From: Roseburia sp. 831b
GTDB taxonomy: Bacteria > Bacillota > Clostridia > Lachnospirales > Lachnospiraceae
Assembly: GCF_001940165.2 (NCBI RefSeq)
Contig: NZ_CP135162.1
Span: 609,501-673,500 of the forward strand
Direction of reading: 5' to 3'
DNA length: 64,000 nucleotides
Positions 35,661 to 44,239 of the stretch are shown in pieces (the stretch's first letter is position 1; each line of letters starts with the position of its first letter). Below the pieces are notes generated by a model. That model saw only the letters and a list, made by a program, of their open reading frames with translations, did no database searches and was not told the origin of the DNA. A program made the position numbers and the translations under genes.

Positions 35661-35733
35661 GGGATCTTAGCTCAGCTGGGAGAGCATCTGCCTTACAAGC
35701 AGAGGGTCACAGGTTCGAGCCCTGTAGGTCCCA
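35661..35733 (+). tRNA. tRNA-Val (anticodon TAC), copy 1
   Basis: Full cloverleaf; acceptor GGGATCT/AGGTCCC, anticodon loop CTTACAA. CCA is not encoded. Confidence 0.95.
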
Positions 35734-35772
35734 TTCCAAAAGAGAAGCGCAAGCAATCTTTTGCATTTATAT

Positions 35773-35846
35773 GGCGAGATAGCTCAGTTGGCTAGAGCAC
35801 ACGGTTCATACCCGTGGTGTCGAGGGTTCAAATCCCCCTCTCGCTA
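35773..35846 (+). tRNA. tRNA-Met (anticodon CAT), elongator type, copy 1
   Basis: Anticodon stem CACGG/CCGTG around TTCATAC. The stem lacks the three G-C pairs of initiators. CCA not encoded. Confidence 0.93.
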
Positions 35847-35854
35847 CTTCCCAT

Positions 35855-35927
35855 GGGATCTTAGCTCAGCTGGGAGAGCATCTGCCTTACAAGCAGAGGG
35901 TCACAGGTTCGAGCCCTGTAGGTCCCA
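35855..35927 (+). tRNA. tRNA-Val (anticodon TAC), copy 2
   Basis: Identical to copy 1 over all 73 bases. Confidence 0.95.
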
Positions 35928-35968
35928 TTCCAAAAGAGAAGCGCAAGCAAATCTTTTGCATATCATAT

Positions 35969-36042
35969 GGCGAGATAGCTCAGTTGGCTAGAGCATACGG
36001 TTCATACCCGTAGTGTCGAGGGTTCGAATCCCCCTCTCGCTA
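35969..36042 (+). tRNA. tRNA-Met (anticodon CAT), elongator type, copy 2
   Basis: Differs from copy 1 at three bases: both partners of the first anticodon-stem pair (C-G to T-A) and one T-loop base (A to G). Confidence 0.93.
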
Positions 36043-36056
36043 CTATCTATGAAGAG

Positions 36057-36089
36057 TAGAAAGCAAGAATAGTTGCTTTCTATTTTTTT
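36057..36089 (+). terminator. Terminator of the tRNA cluster
   Basis: TAGAAAGCAA, six-base loop, TTGCTTTCTA, seven Ts. Confidence 0.85.
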
Positions 36090-36326
36090 GCCTGTAATAC
36101 CTATAAAAATACATGTTTCTGCATAATGATACATTTCTATCAATAATGTATAGGGAAATTGATTTGTAGTTGAAAAATAAATGTAAAAATAGATAAAAAA
36201 AAGAGAAAAAAAGGGAGAAGATTGGCAACATTTATGGTGGGGATTATGGTACTATACTTCTTGTAAAACCCCCCAATACATTATATATATTTTTTACTAA
36301 CCCCATAGTAAAAATACCTTCTCCTT

Positions 36327-36360
36327 AAAACAGCCAACTCGTAGTTGGCTGTTTTATTTT
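36327..36360. terminator. Perfect 12-bp intrinsic terminator
   Basis: AAAACAGCCAAC, TCGTA, GTTGGCTGTTTT, T-rich on both sides. No called gene ends nearby; 36090-36326 is AT-rich and shows no convincing ORF. Confidence 0.8.
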
Positions 36361-36387
36361 TCTTTTTTTCTACCCAAATCCCGTTTA

Positions 36388-36470
36388 ACATGTTATGATA
36401 AAGCAGTGTCTGGAAAATGTTTCCACACACCAGAATAGTTTTGACAGAATCAGACATGTTATGATAAACT
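36388..36470 (+). promoter_or_regulatory. Promoter region of the DUF454-ispF pair with a 15-bp direct repeat
   Basis: ACATGTTATGATAAA occurs at 36388-36402 and again at 36454-36468. The second copy overlaps a promoter: TTGACA (36441-36446), 18 bp, TAAACT (36465-36470). Confidence 0.55.
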
Positions 36471-36562
36471 ACCTAAAGTTAGATAAGACTAACTTGTTTG
36501 GGTCTTGCAATTTCAAATGTGCAAAGTTTGAATAAACAATAGTGAAATGAGGTAGAACATAC

Positions 36563-36949
36563 ATGAAAAGAATTCTTTTTGTCATATTAGGCTGTTTAAG
36601 CCTTGGATTAGGAACGGTGGGCATTGTGCTTCCGCTTCTCCCGACGGTTCCATTTTATCTGGCAACCGTATTTTTCTTTGCAAACAGTTCCAAGCGTCTT
36701 CATGACTGGTTTACCGGGACGAAGATGTACCGGAAACATCTGGAATCGTATGTAAAGAAAGAGGGCATGACAGTCAGAACTAAAGCAACCATTATGGCAA
36801 GCGCGTCCTTGATGATGGGAATCGGGTTTCTTTGCATGAGCCGCGTTCCAATCGCAAGAATTGTGCTTGCAGTTGTATGGGTATGTCATATCATCTACTT
36901 TGTGTTTATGGTAAAGACAATCCCGGAATCGGAGGAAAGATGCGAGTAG
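36563..36949 (+). CDS. DUF454 (YbaN-type) small membrane protein
   Basis: The 128-residue protein has an N-terminal helix followed by the family block [18 protein letters not shown], a conserved basic mid-region (SKRLHDWF) and two C-terminal hydrophobic segments. Its function is unknown in any organism that I recall. ATG follows GAGGTAGAAC. Its last ten bases overlap the ispF start, so translation is coupled. Confidence 0.85.
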   Translation: MKRILFVILGCLSLGLGTVGIVLPLLPTVPFYLATVFFFANSSKRLHDWFTGTKMYRKHLESYVKKEGMTVRTKATIMASASLMMGIGFLCMSRVPIARIVLAVVWVCHIIYFVFMVKTIPESEERCE

Positions 36950-37485
36950 GAATGGGTTACGACGTCCACAAATTAGTGGAAGGAAGAGATTTGATTTTAG
37001 GCGGAGTGAAGATACCGCATACATTGGGATTATTAGGACATTCCGATGCGGATGTTTTGTTACATGCAATCATGGATGCACTGCTTGGAGCAGCAGCGCT
37101 CGGAGATATCGGGAAGCATTTCCCGGATACCGATCCGCAGTATAAGGGAATTTCCAGTATCAAATTATTAGAGCATGTAAGAGATTTGATTCAGGAAAAA
37201 GGCTATATGGTGGAAAATATTGATGCAACCATCATTGCACAGAAGCCAAAGATGCGTCCGTACATCGAACAGATGGAGCAGAATATTGCGGAAGCACTTG
37301 GCATTGATGTAAGCCAGATTAATGTGAAAGCAACCACGGAGGAAGGGCTCGGATTCACCGGAACAGAGCAGGGAATCTCCTCACAGGCAATCTGTGCACT
37401 GACCACGTTATATGAGAGTGCGGTTGCGGTAGCAGATTCTGCATCCGGCTGTGCAGGATGTGGCGGCTGCCAGGGCGCAAGATAA
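36940..37485 (+). CDS. ispF: 2-C-methyl-D-erythritol 2,4-cyclodiphosphate synthase with extra Cys-rich tail
   Basis: MEP-pathway enzyme of isoprenoid synthesis. Core shows [28 protein letters not shown] (zinc ligands) and [16 protein letters not shown] lies just before ATG 36940. The protein has 181 residues against the usual 157-160; the excess is a C-terminal tail, [15 protein letters not shown], with three closely spaced cysteines. The earlier frame start at 36832 lies inside DUF454 and is rejected. Confidence 0.94.
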   Translation: MRVGMGYDVHKLVEGRDLILGGVKIPHTLGLLGHSDADVLLHAIMDALLGAAALGDIGKHFPDTDPQYKGISSIKLLEHVRDLIQEKGYMVENIDATIIAQKPKMRPYIEQMEQNIAEALGIDVSQINVKATTEEGLGFTGTEQGISSQAICALTTLYESAVAVADSASGCAGCGGCQGAR

Positions 37486-37554
37486 CAGCGCATGCCAGAG
37501 CAAAGAAAGCCAGACTGTCACAGGATATGCGACATCCAATCAGAACAAAAAGAA

Positions 37555-37593
37555 AGCCGGGGCTGTCACACAAATCTGTGGCAGCCCCGGCTT
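37555..37593. terminator. Bidirectional terminator between ispF and the LacI-type gene
   Basis: AAGCCGGGGCTGTCACA, loop, TGTGGCAGCCCCGGCTT: a long GC-rich stem with A and T flanks. Confidence 0.85.
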
Positions 37594-37601
37594 AATGTTC
37601 G

Positions 37602-38600
37602 CTATAAGGTTCTCGTAGAACCCTGCAATATTAACTTATAATGTAATTGTAATGTTTTTCCAGGCTCGGAGGAGTTTGGATTTTTTTTCTTTAAAGAGTC
37701 GAGCAAAATGGTGGCAGCTTCCTCCCCGGCTTCCTCGTAGAAGAAGTGGACGGTGGTGAGCGTCGGTGTCGTCACTTTCGAGAGGGTGCTGTCGTTTAAG
37801 CCGGCAACCTGAACCTCGGAAGGGATGGCACGCCCTGCTTCCCGTACTGCCATCATTGCGCCGACGGCAAGACTGTCGGTAGCGCAGATGAGCGTGTCAA
37901 TTTCGGGGTGGTCAGCTAAAAGTGCCTTGGCATGTTCGTAACCTGACTCCGTAGAAAAAGCACAGGTGTCGGTGAAAATATTCTGTTCTGGAAAATGAGC
38001 TTCCTTTGTGGCATCGGAAAAGCCGTTGAATCGATTTTTTCCGACGGAAACATCGTTTGGGTTTGCACTTAAATAACCGACGGAAGAAGCGGTCGGAAGA
38101 AGTGTCTTGGTAAGTTCGTAGGCTGCGGAATAATCGTCGTGGTAGACACACGAATAGCCGTTTAGATTTTGCCCTAGAATCACAATCGGGACGGAGAGCT
38201 GTTCGAGCATTGCCATGTGGTCGGCGGTAAAGATTGTGCCAAGTAAAAGAATCCCGTCGACATGGTTTTCACGGAAAATCGTCAGGTACTCTAATTCCTT
38301 CTGCTCCTGGTTCTCCGTGCAGGCGAGCAGAAGCTGGTAGCCGTTTTCGGTTAAGACGCGGCTGATACCGGACACCATGCGGCTGATGGAGTCGGAATTG
38401 ATTTTTGGAATGATGACACCGATAATGTGTGTTTTCTTGCTGCGCAGCGTCTGTGCGGAGGCAGAAGGCTGATAGCCCGTCTCCTCGATGACTTTCTGGA
38501 TGCTGATTTTTTTATCTTCGCTGACATAGCCGTTGTTCAAGTAACGCGAAACGGTCGCGCGTGAGACACCGGCGAGTTTTGCGATTTCATTTATATTCAT
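37602..38600 (-). CDS. scrR: LacI-family repressor, probable sucrose regulator
   Basis: The 332 residues start with the helix-turn-helix NINEIAKLAGVSRATVSRYL, hinge helix SAQTLRSKK, then a periplasmic-binding-like sensor domain. It is divergent from the sucrose PTS operon, with LacI-type palindromes in the shared region at 38628 and 38798, which suggests control of the operon and of itself. The inducer is probably fructose or sucrose 6-phosphate (inference from neighbours). The gene shares a terminator with ispF. Confidence 0.88.
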   Translation of the reverse strand: MNINEIAKLAGVSRATVSRYLNNGYVSEDKKISIQKVIEETGYQPSASAQTLRSKKTHIIGVIIPKINSDSISRMVSGISRVLTENGYQLLLACTENQEQKELEYLTIFRENHVDGILLLGTIFTADHMAMLEQLSVPIVILGQNLNGYSCVYHDDYSAAYELTKTLLPTASSVGYLSANPNDVSVGKNRFNGFSDATKEAHFPEQNIFTDTCAFSTESGYEHAKALLADHPEIDTLICATDSLAVGAMMAVREAGRAIPSEVQVAGLNDSTLSKVTTPTLTTVHFFYEEAGEEAATILLDSLKKKNPNSSEPGKTLQLHYKLILQGSTRTL

Positions 38601-38627
38601 AGAAACAACCTCAACTTTCTATCAATG

Positions 38628-38641
38628 TGAGAACGTTCTTA
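38628..38641. promoter_or_regulatory. LacI-type operator 1
   Basis: TGAGAACGTTCTTA, a near-perfect palindrome within the leader of the regulator gene. Confidence 0.75.
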
Positions 38642-38665
38642 CTATAAGCGTAAAAGTTCTTTCTA

Positions 38666-38694
38666 ATCATATCAAATTTTTTCGCAAAATACAA
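38666..38694 (-). promoter_or_regulatory. Promoter of the LacI-type regulator
   Basis: On the minus strand TTGTAT, 17 bp, TATGAT; start near 38659, about 20 bases before operator 1. Confidence 0.6.
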
Positions 38695-38756
38695 TTCCAT
38701 AAATATTTGTCTAAATTGCATAAAAACGAGTAAAAATAAATGTGATAGATTCCTAA

Positions 38757-38785
38757 TTTACATGAAAAAATTGTAGTGTTATAAT
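38757..38785 (+). promoter_or_regulatory. Promoter of the sucrose operon
   Basis: TTTACA (38757-38762), 17 bp, TATAAT (38780-38785). Confidence 0.75.
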
Positions 38786-38797
38786 ACAAACAAGATG

Positions 38798-38811
38798 TGA
38801 GAACGATTCCA
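38798..38811. promoter_or_regulatory. LacI-type operator 2
   Basis: TGAGAACGATTCCA, sharing TGAGAACG with operator 1 and lying at the expected transcription start of the sucrose operon. Confidence 0.7.
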
Positions 38812-38871
38812 TATTGAAACAAAATGCAACAGGGCAGTAAAAATGCCTGGAAAGAAATGGGAGGAAAAACT

Positions 38872-40737
38872 ATGGATTACCGGAAAGCAGCACAAGGTGT
38901 TTTGCAGAACATCGGGGGGAAGTCAAATATTGTATCTGCAGCGCACTGTGCAACGAGACTGAGACTTGTCATTGCAGATAACAGCAAATGCTCTAAGGAA
39001 GCCTTGGAGGAGGTCGAAGGCGTAAAAGGCGTCTTTGAGGCAGCAGGACAGCTTCAGATTATTTTTGGAACAGGAATTGTCAACAAGGTATATGAAGAAT
39101 TTATCGCGCAGGCAGGAATTGAAGGCGGCACGAAAGAGGATGTCAAACAGGCAGCTTCCGCAAAGCAGAACTGGGCGAAACGTGCAATTAAGACATTAGG
39201 CGATATTTTTGTACCGATTATCCCGGCAATTGTCGCAAGCGGACTTTTGATGGGACTTTTAGAAGGACTGTGCAACGTATGGCCGGACATGGCAAATTCT
39301 GGAACTTATACGATTATTCATTTATTCAGCAATGCGGCATTTGTATTTTTACCAATCTTAATTGCCATCAGTGCAGCTAAAACATTTGGCGGAAATATGT
39401 TTTTGGGTGCTGTTATCGGAATGATTATGATTCATTCAGACTTGCTCAATGCGTGGTCAGTGGCAAGCATGAATGCCTCTGATATTCCGACGGCAAGCGT
39501 GTGGTTCGGGCTTTATGATGTCAAGTTAGTCGGCTATCAGGGACACGTCATTCCGGTTGTAATTGCAGTATGGCTGATGTCCGTAATTGAAAAGAAACTG
39601 CACAAGATTGTGCCAGAAATGATAGATTTATTTGTAACACCGCTGGTAACGGTTTTGGTGACCGGTTATATGACACTGACAATCATTGGACCGATTTTCT
39701 CTACGATTGAAAACTGGGTGTTGACGGGAGCAAGAAACATTATTTCCCTGCCGTTTGGAATTGGCGGTATGATTATCGGTGGATTATATGCACCTACGGT
39801 CGTAGCTGGTGTCCATCATATGTATAATGCGATTGAGGCGGGACTTTTGAGCAGTACCGGAATTAATACCTGGATGCCGATTGCGACAGCAGCAAACGTG
39901 GCTCAGGGTGCAGCAGCACTTGCAGTAGCAGTGAAAACAAAAAATGCAAAGACAAAATCCATGGCATTACCGGCTTCCTTATCCGCATTTTTAGGAATTA
40001 CGGAACCGGCAATCTTCGGTGTCAACATCCGCTTTTTCAAATCTTTCATTGCCGGATGTATCGGAGGAGCCTGTGGTGGTCTTGTGGCAGGATTGACAGG
40101 CGTTGGAGCAACCGCCTACGGTGTAACCGGAATTTTTGGATTCCTGATTACCACCAATTATACCGCGCAGTACGCACTCATCATTTTAGTATCGGTTGCA
40201 GTGGCATTTGCGGTATCCTGGGTACTTTACAAAGACCCTGTTGACGAGAAAAAAGAGACACCGGAAATCACCAAAACAAACGAAGTTTCCTTTGTGAAAA
40301 ATCCAATCCGCGGTGAGGTCGTTGCCTTAAGTGAAGTGCCGGATGCAACGTTTGCAGGCGAGGTGTTAGGAAAAGGATTTGCCGTTGTGCCGGAAGAGGG
40401 AATCGTGATGGCACCGGTCGATGGAACCGTTTCAACCGTGATGGATACCGGTCATGCAGTCGGCATCGTTGGAAAAGACGGTGTAGAGCTTTTGATTCAC
40501 GTCGGCATTAATACCGTAGAACTAAAAGGCGCGCACTATGATGTCAAGGTAAAAGAGGGCGATGTGGTGCAGGCAGGACAGGTATTGTTACAGTTTGAAA
40601 AAGAGGAAATCGAGAAAGCCGGTTACAATACAATTACACCGGTAGTTGTGACAAATACAGACGATTACAGTGAGATTTCTCTGGTGAAACGTGGTAAAAT
40701 GAATACAGGAGAAACTGTTTTAGAGATTAAGAAATAG
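38872..40737 (+). CDS. scrA: Sucrose-type PTS permease, EIIBCA fusion
   Basis: Imports and phosphorylates sucrose. In 621 residues: EIIB (about 1-85) with phospho-Cys in AAHCATRLRL; EIIC (about 100-450), about ten membrane segments with FLGITEPAIFGVN; and EIIA (about 480-621) with LLIHVGINTVELKG containing the active His. The start at 38872 follows GGGAGG by seven bases; the longer frame from 38824 is rejected. Sucrose specificity rests on the next two genes. Glucose-type EIIA is fused, so no separate EIIA is needed. Confidence 0.93.
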   Translation: MDYRKAAQGVLQNIGGKSNIVSAAHCATRLRLVIADNSKCSKEALEEVEGVKGVFEAAGQLQIIFGTGIVNKVYEEFIAQAGIEGGTKEDVKQAASAKQNWAKRAIKTLGDIFVPIIPAIVASGLLMGLLEGLCNVWPDMANSGTYTIIHLFSNAAFVFLPILIAISAAKTFGGNMFLGAVIGMIMIHSDLLNAWSVASMNASDIPTASVWFGLYDVKLVGYQGHVIPVVIAVWLMSVIEKKLHKIVPEMIDLFVTPLVTVLVTGYMTLTIIGPIFSTIENWVLTGARNIISLPFGIGGMIIGGLYAPTVVAGVHHMYNAIEAGLLSSTGINTWMPIATAANVAQGAAALAVAVKTKNAKTKSMALPASLSAFLGITEPAIFGVNIRFFKSFIAGCIGGACGGLVAGLTGVGATAYGVTGIFGFLITTNYTAQYALIILVSVAVAFAVSWVLYKDPVDEKKETPEITKTNEVSFVKNPIRGEVVALSEVPDATFAGEVLGKGFAVVPEEGIVMAPVDGTVSTVMDTGHAVGIVGKDGVELLIHVGINTVELKGAHYDVKVKEGDVVQAGQVLLQFEKEEIEKAGYNTITPVVVTNTDDYSEISLVKRGKMNTGETVLEIKK

Positions 40738-40777
40738 TGCAACAAAAAATGTTTTATACGTAAGGATGGAGATTACA

Positions 40778-42184
40778 ATGAAAAAAGAAACCTATCGTTT
40801 ACAATATCATTTGATGCCGCCGACAGGCTGGATGAACGACCCGAACGGACTTTGTTATTTTGCGGGAGCATACCATGTATTTTTTCAGTATTCGCCGCAT
40901 GATGCGCTCGGAAGAACGAAATACTGGGGACATTACCGCTCAAAGAATCTGACAGACTGGGAGTATCTTGGAATTGCAATTCGAAGTGACTGTCCGTGGG
41001 ATAAGGACGGTGCATACTCCGGCTGTGGATTCACGGAGGATGGGGAAATGGAGCTTTTCTATACCGGAAATGTCAAGGAAGAGGGCAAACATGACTACAT
41101 TCATAGCGGAAGAGGCGCGAATGTGATTCGGATGACAAGTAAAGACGGGCTTCTTTTTTCGGAAAAAGAACTGCTCTTGACGAACCGGGATTATCCTAAG
41201 GATTACACCTGTCACATCAGAGATCCAAAGGTCTGGAAGTGTGGCGACACCTATTACATGGTATTAGGAGGCAGAAAAAGCGACGACACCGGAGCTGTTT
41301 TGCAGTACCGGTCAAAAGATAAAATGCACTGGGAACTTGCCGGTGAGATTACGACAGAGGAGCCGTTTGGCTACATGTGGGAATGCCCGGACACCTTTTC
41401 GCTCGGCGGGAAAACGGTGCTGATGTGCTGTCCACAGGGCGTGGAGCGGGAACGTTTCCGTTTCTGGAATGTGCATCAGAGCGGATATTTTCTGCTTGAT
41501 GACCGTGAAAAAGAAAACCTGGGCGGAACCTGTAAAAAAGAACAATTCCGCGAATTTGACTTCGGATATGATTTTTATGCACCGCAGACAATGTTAGATC
41601 CGAAGGGAAGACGGATTTTGTTTGGCTGGGCAGGAATGTCTGAGATGGAGCCGGAATTTGACAATGCGCCGACCATCGAGGAAGGCTGGCAGCATTCGCT
41701 GACGCTGCCACGCAAGCTGACATACTGCAATGGAATCGTGTACCAGTATCCGGTGGAGGAAATTAATGCCCTGCGGGAAGTGGCAGTGACGCTTTGCAAT
41801 GGGGCAAATTCCATCTTTGAATCGGCATTTGACTGCGAGATTCGTTTTCAGGAGGACACCGGCAGGAAAGAATGTCGGCTAGACGAGGACGTTCACATTT
41901 TGTGGGAAGATGGAATCCTTTCTGTCACACTCTCAAAAGAAAGCGGACGCGGCAGAGGAAAACGTGAGATACTGCTTTCGAAATTAAGAGAACTTCGCAT
42001 TTTAAAAGATGTATCCATGTTAGAGATTTATGTAAACCACGGAGAGGCGGTGTATACAGCACGTTATTATCCGGAAAACATAACAACTACAAGCGTAACT
42101 ATTACAAACAGTGCGGATGCCAGACTGTATCCGATGAGAAAAATGGAGGTAGAGAGTCATGTTGACACAGAAGCAGAATCCTAG
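40778..42184 (+). CDS. scrB: Sucrose-6-phosphate hydrolase (GH32)
   Basis: Splits sucrose 6-phosphate into glucose 6-phosphate and fructose. The 468-residue protein has the GH32 motifs in order: GWMNDPNG (nucleophile Asp), RDPKVW (transition-state Asp) and WECPD (acid/base Glu), then the C-terminal beta-sandwich. Start 40778 has GGAG seven bases before it. Its end overlaps scrK by 26 bases. There is no signal peptide, as expected for an intracellular enzyme coupled to the PTS. Confidence 0.95.
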   Translation: MKKETYRLQYHLMPPTGWMNDPNGLCYFAGAYHVFFQYSPHDALGRTKYWGHYRSKNLTDWEYLGIAIRSDCPWDKDGAYSGCGFTEDGEMELFYTGNVKEEGKHDYIHSGRGANVIRMTSKDGLLFSEKELLLTNRDYPKDYTCHIRDPKVWKCGDTYYMVLGGRKSDDTGAVLQYRSKDKMHWELAGEITTEEPFGYMWECPDTFSLGGKTVLMCCPQGVERERFRFWNVHQSGYFLLDDREKENLGGTCKKEQFREFDFGYDFYAPQTMLDPKGRRILFGWAGMSEMEPEFDNAPTIEEGWQHSLTLPRKLTYCNGIVYQYPVEEINALREVAVTLCNGANSIFESAFDCEIRFQEDTGRKECRLDEDVHILWEDGILSVTLSKESGRGRGKREILLSKLRELRILKDVSMLEIYVNHGEAVYTARYYPENITTTSVTITNSADARLYPMRKMEVESHVDTEAES

Positions 42185-43142
42185 ATTACTTGCAATGGGG
42201 GAAGGACTCATTGATTTCGTTCCCGCAGAACCGGGAAAGGCAATCCGCGATGTCAGTTCCTTCCTGCCTGCAGTAGGCGGGGCACCGTGCAATGTGTGTG
42301 CGGTTTTTGCAAAGTTAGGCGGTGAAGCTGCGATGATTTCCCAGTTTGGCAGAGACCATTTTGGAGATAAAATTGTGGCAGAACTGGAAGAAAATGGCGT
42401 GGACTGCACTTACATCAGAAGGACGGATGAGGCAAATACATCGCTGGCGTTTGTGGCGTTGAAGGAAGACGGCGGACGTGAATTTTCTTTTTACCGCAAT
42501 CCGGCAGCCGATATGCTCTACCGGGAAGAATATTTAAAATCGGAATGGTTTGACGTCGGATATGCGTTTCATTTCTGCTCTGTCTCATTGGGAGATTTTC
42601 CGATGAAGGAGGCACACCGCAAGGCAATCGCCTACGCAAAGGAAGCGGGAATGTTGGTAAGCTATGACCCGAATCTTCGTCCGGCACTCTGGGAAAGTGA
42701 AGAGAAAATGGTGGCAGCCGTCAGAGAATTTGTGCCGTATGCGGATATTTTAAAAGTTTCCGATGAGGAAATCGAATTGATTGCCGGTACAAATCAGGTG
42801 GGAAAAGCGGTGGAGACATTTTTTGCACAGGGCGTTTCGATGGTTTTGTATACCAAAGGTGGTGACGGTGCGGAAGTCTATACGAGAACGAAAAAGGCAG
42901 CAGTGCCTGGCATCCGCGTGAAGGCGGTCGACACGACCGGTGCAGGAGATGGATTCATCGGCGCGTTTTTATTTGGCTTGTGGAGAGAGGGCATCACAAA
43001 ACAGAACCTCGAACATGTTTCCAAGGAAACATTAGAGCATTGTCTTGCTTTTGCAAACCGTTTTTGCAGTATCAGCGTGACGAAAAAGGGCGCAATCCGT
43101 TCGTACCCGTCCTTAGAGGAAGTGGAACAGGAAAGCAAATAA
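42159..43142 (+). CDS. scrK: Fructokinase (PfkB family)
   Basis: Phosphorylates the fructose released by the hydrolase. Ribokinase-fold protein of 327 residues with GGAPCNVCAVFAKLGG near the N terminus and DTTGAGDGFIGAFLFG (anion hole and catalytic Asp) near the C terminus. It overlaps scrB by 26 bases with GGAGG inside that gene, so the two are tightly linked. It is the last gene of the sucrose operon. Confidence 0.93.
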   Translation: MLTQKQNPRLLAMGEGLIDFVPAEPGKAIRDVSSFLPAVGGAPCNVCAVFAKLGGEAAMISQFGRDHFGDKIVAELEENGVDCTYIRRTDEANTSLAFVALKEDGGREFSFYRNPAADMLYREEYLKSEWFDVGYAFHFCSVSLGDFPMKEAHRKAIAYAKEAGMLVSYDPNLRPALWESEEKMVAAVREFVPYADILKVSDEEIELIAGTNQVGKAVETFFAQGVSMVLYTKGGDGAEVYTRTKKAAVPGIRVKAVDTTGAGDGFIGAFLFGLWREGITKQNLEHVSKETLEHCLAFANRFCSISVTKKGAIRSYPSLEEVEQESK

Positions 43143-43147
43143 AAACA

Positions 43148-43176
43148 TTGACAAATAACCGAAAACTGCATACACT
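43148..43176 (+). promoter_or_regulatory. Promoter of the cysE T-box leader
   Basis: TTGACA (43148-43153), 17 bp, TACACT (43171-43176). Confidence 0.8.
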
Positions 43177-43182
43177 ATAGTA

Positions 43183-43452
43183 GGTATTGAAAAAAGCATT
43201 GAATGGAAAGAGTAGAAAATCAATGGAATCGCAGAGAGGAATTGTCATCGGCTGTAAGCAATTCTGATAACCGGATTTTTGAAGTGCCTCCAGGAGCTGA
43301 TTCGGCGAAAATGGTTGTGTAGATACAACGTACATTGTAGTTGAATACGGGTTACACACGTTACGTGTCTTGAGTGAAAATCATTGATTTTTAATAGAGT
43401 GGAACCGCGGATTACTTCGTCTCTTAGCAGATAAGTAGTCGGCGGTTTTTTA
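43183..43452 (+). promoter_or_regulatory. T-box leader, probably tRNA-Cys responsive
   Basis: The T-box motif AGAGTGGAACCGCGG lies at 43396-43410 and is followed by the terminator CCGCGGATTACTT ... AAGTAGTCGGCGG and Ts (43405-43452). Upstream is a stem I region with an AGAGAG segment, a GGCGAAAATGG block and the likely specifier TGC within TTGAAGTGCCTCC (Cys codon). Uncharged tRNA-Cys would stabilise the antiterminator and turn on cysE-cysS. The gene pair controlled makes Cys the expected ligand. Confidence 0.88.
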
Positions 43453-43494
43453 TATGAAAGGATGTTTTGTTCTATTTATAGGGAGGGAAAAAGA

Positions 43495-44217
43495 ATGGGA
43501 CTGATTAAACATATCAAAGAAGAAGTGGAAGTCATAAAAGAACGTGACCCGGCTTTAAAATCTACCGTAGAAGTTTTGCTTTATCCAAGTTTTCGTGTTA
43601 TGCTAAGTTACAGGCGTGCACATAAGCTGTACCTGAAAGGTCACTTTTTCTGGGCAAGATTTATTTCCCAGCGCGCAGCAAGAAAGACCGGAATTGAGAT
43701 TCATCCGGGTGCAACGATTGGAAAAGGATTTTTTATTGACCACGGAAGCGGGGTTATCATCGGAGAGACTGCGATTGTCGGCGATAACGTCACAATGTAC
43801 CAGGGCGTTACGTTAGGTGGTACCGGAAAAGAGACCGGAAAACGTCATCCGACGATTGGCGATAATGTCATGATTAGTGCGGGTGCAAAGATTATCGGTT
43901 CCTTTACCGTTGGGGAGAATTCCAAGATTGGCGCAGGAAGTGTCGTCATTGAGGAGGTTCCGCCAAACTGTACCGTAGTTGGTGTGCCGGGCAGAATTGT
44001 AAAACGTGACAATGTTAAGATACCACGCAGCGACATGGATCAGTGTCATCTTCCAGATCCGGTCAAAGAGGACATTACATTATTACAGAAAGAAAATGCA
44101 GAATTGGTCAACCGTGTGCTTGATTTAGAGCAGGAGTTGCGGATTCTAAGACAAAATAAAAAGGAAAGTTATGGATTCGATGCATCCAATCTTGTGATGG
44201 CGGAGAAAAAAGACTAA
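43495..44217 (+). CDS. cysE: Serine O-acetyltransferase
   Basis: Makes O-acetylserine for cysteine synthesis. The 240 residues include the hexapeptide-repeat left-handed helix: IHPGATIGKGFFIDHGSGV, GETAIVGDNV and YQGVTLGGTG. The C-terminal extension after about 180 is a coiled-coil-like tail (LLQKENAELVNRVLDLEQEL), longer than the minimal enzyme. GGGAGG precedes ATG 43495. It is first in the T-box-controlled operon. Confidence 0.95.
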   Translation: MGLIKHIKEEVEVIKERDPALKSTVEVLLYPSFRVMLSYRRAHKLYLKGHFFWARFISQRAARKTGIEIHPGATIGKGFFIDHGSGVIIGETAIVGDNVTMYQGVTLGGTGKETGKRHPTIGDNVMISAGAKIIGSFTVGENSKIGAGSVVIEEVPPNCTVVGVPGRIVKRDNVKIPRSDMDQCHLPDPVKEDITLLQKENAELVNRVLDLEQELRILRQNKKESYGFDASNLVMAEKKD

Positions 44218-44239
44218 GAAAAAGAATGGAGAATTTACA

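Larger units (their letters stand above)
35661..36042 (+). repeat. Tandem duplication of a tRNA-Val/tRNA-Met unit (about 194 bp)
   Basis: Units start at 35661 and 35855. The spacer between the two tRNAs is also shared (CCAAAAGAGAAGCGCAAGCA) with a few changes, showing that one segment was duplicated whole. Confidence 0.9.

Noticed and set aside
35761..35991. 76-residue frame over the tRNA cluster
   Set aside because: It reads through tRNA-Met and tRNA-Val, so it is not a gene.
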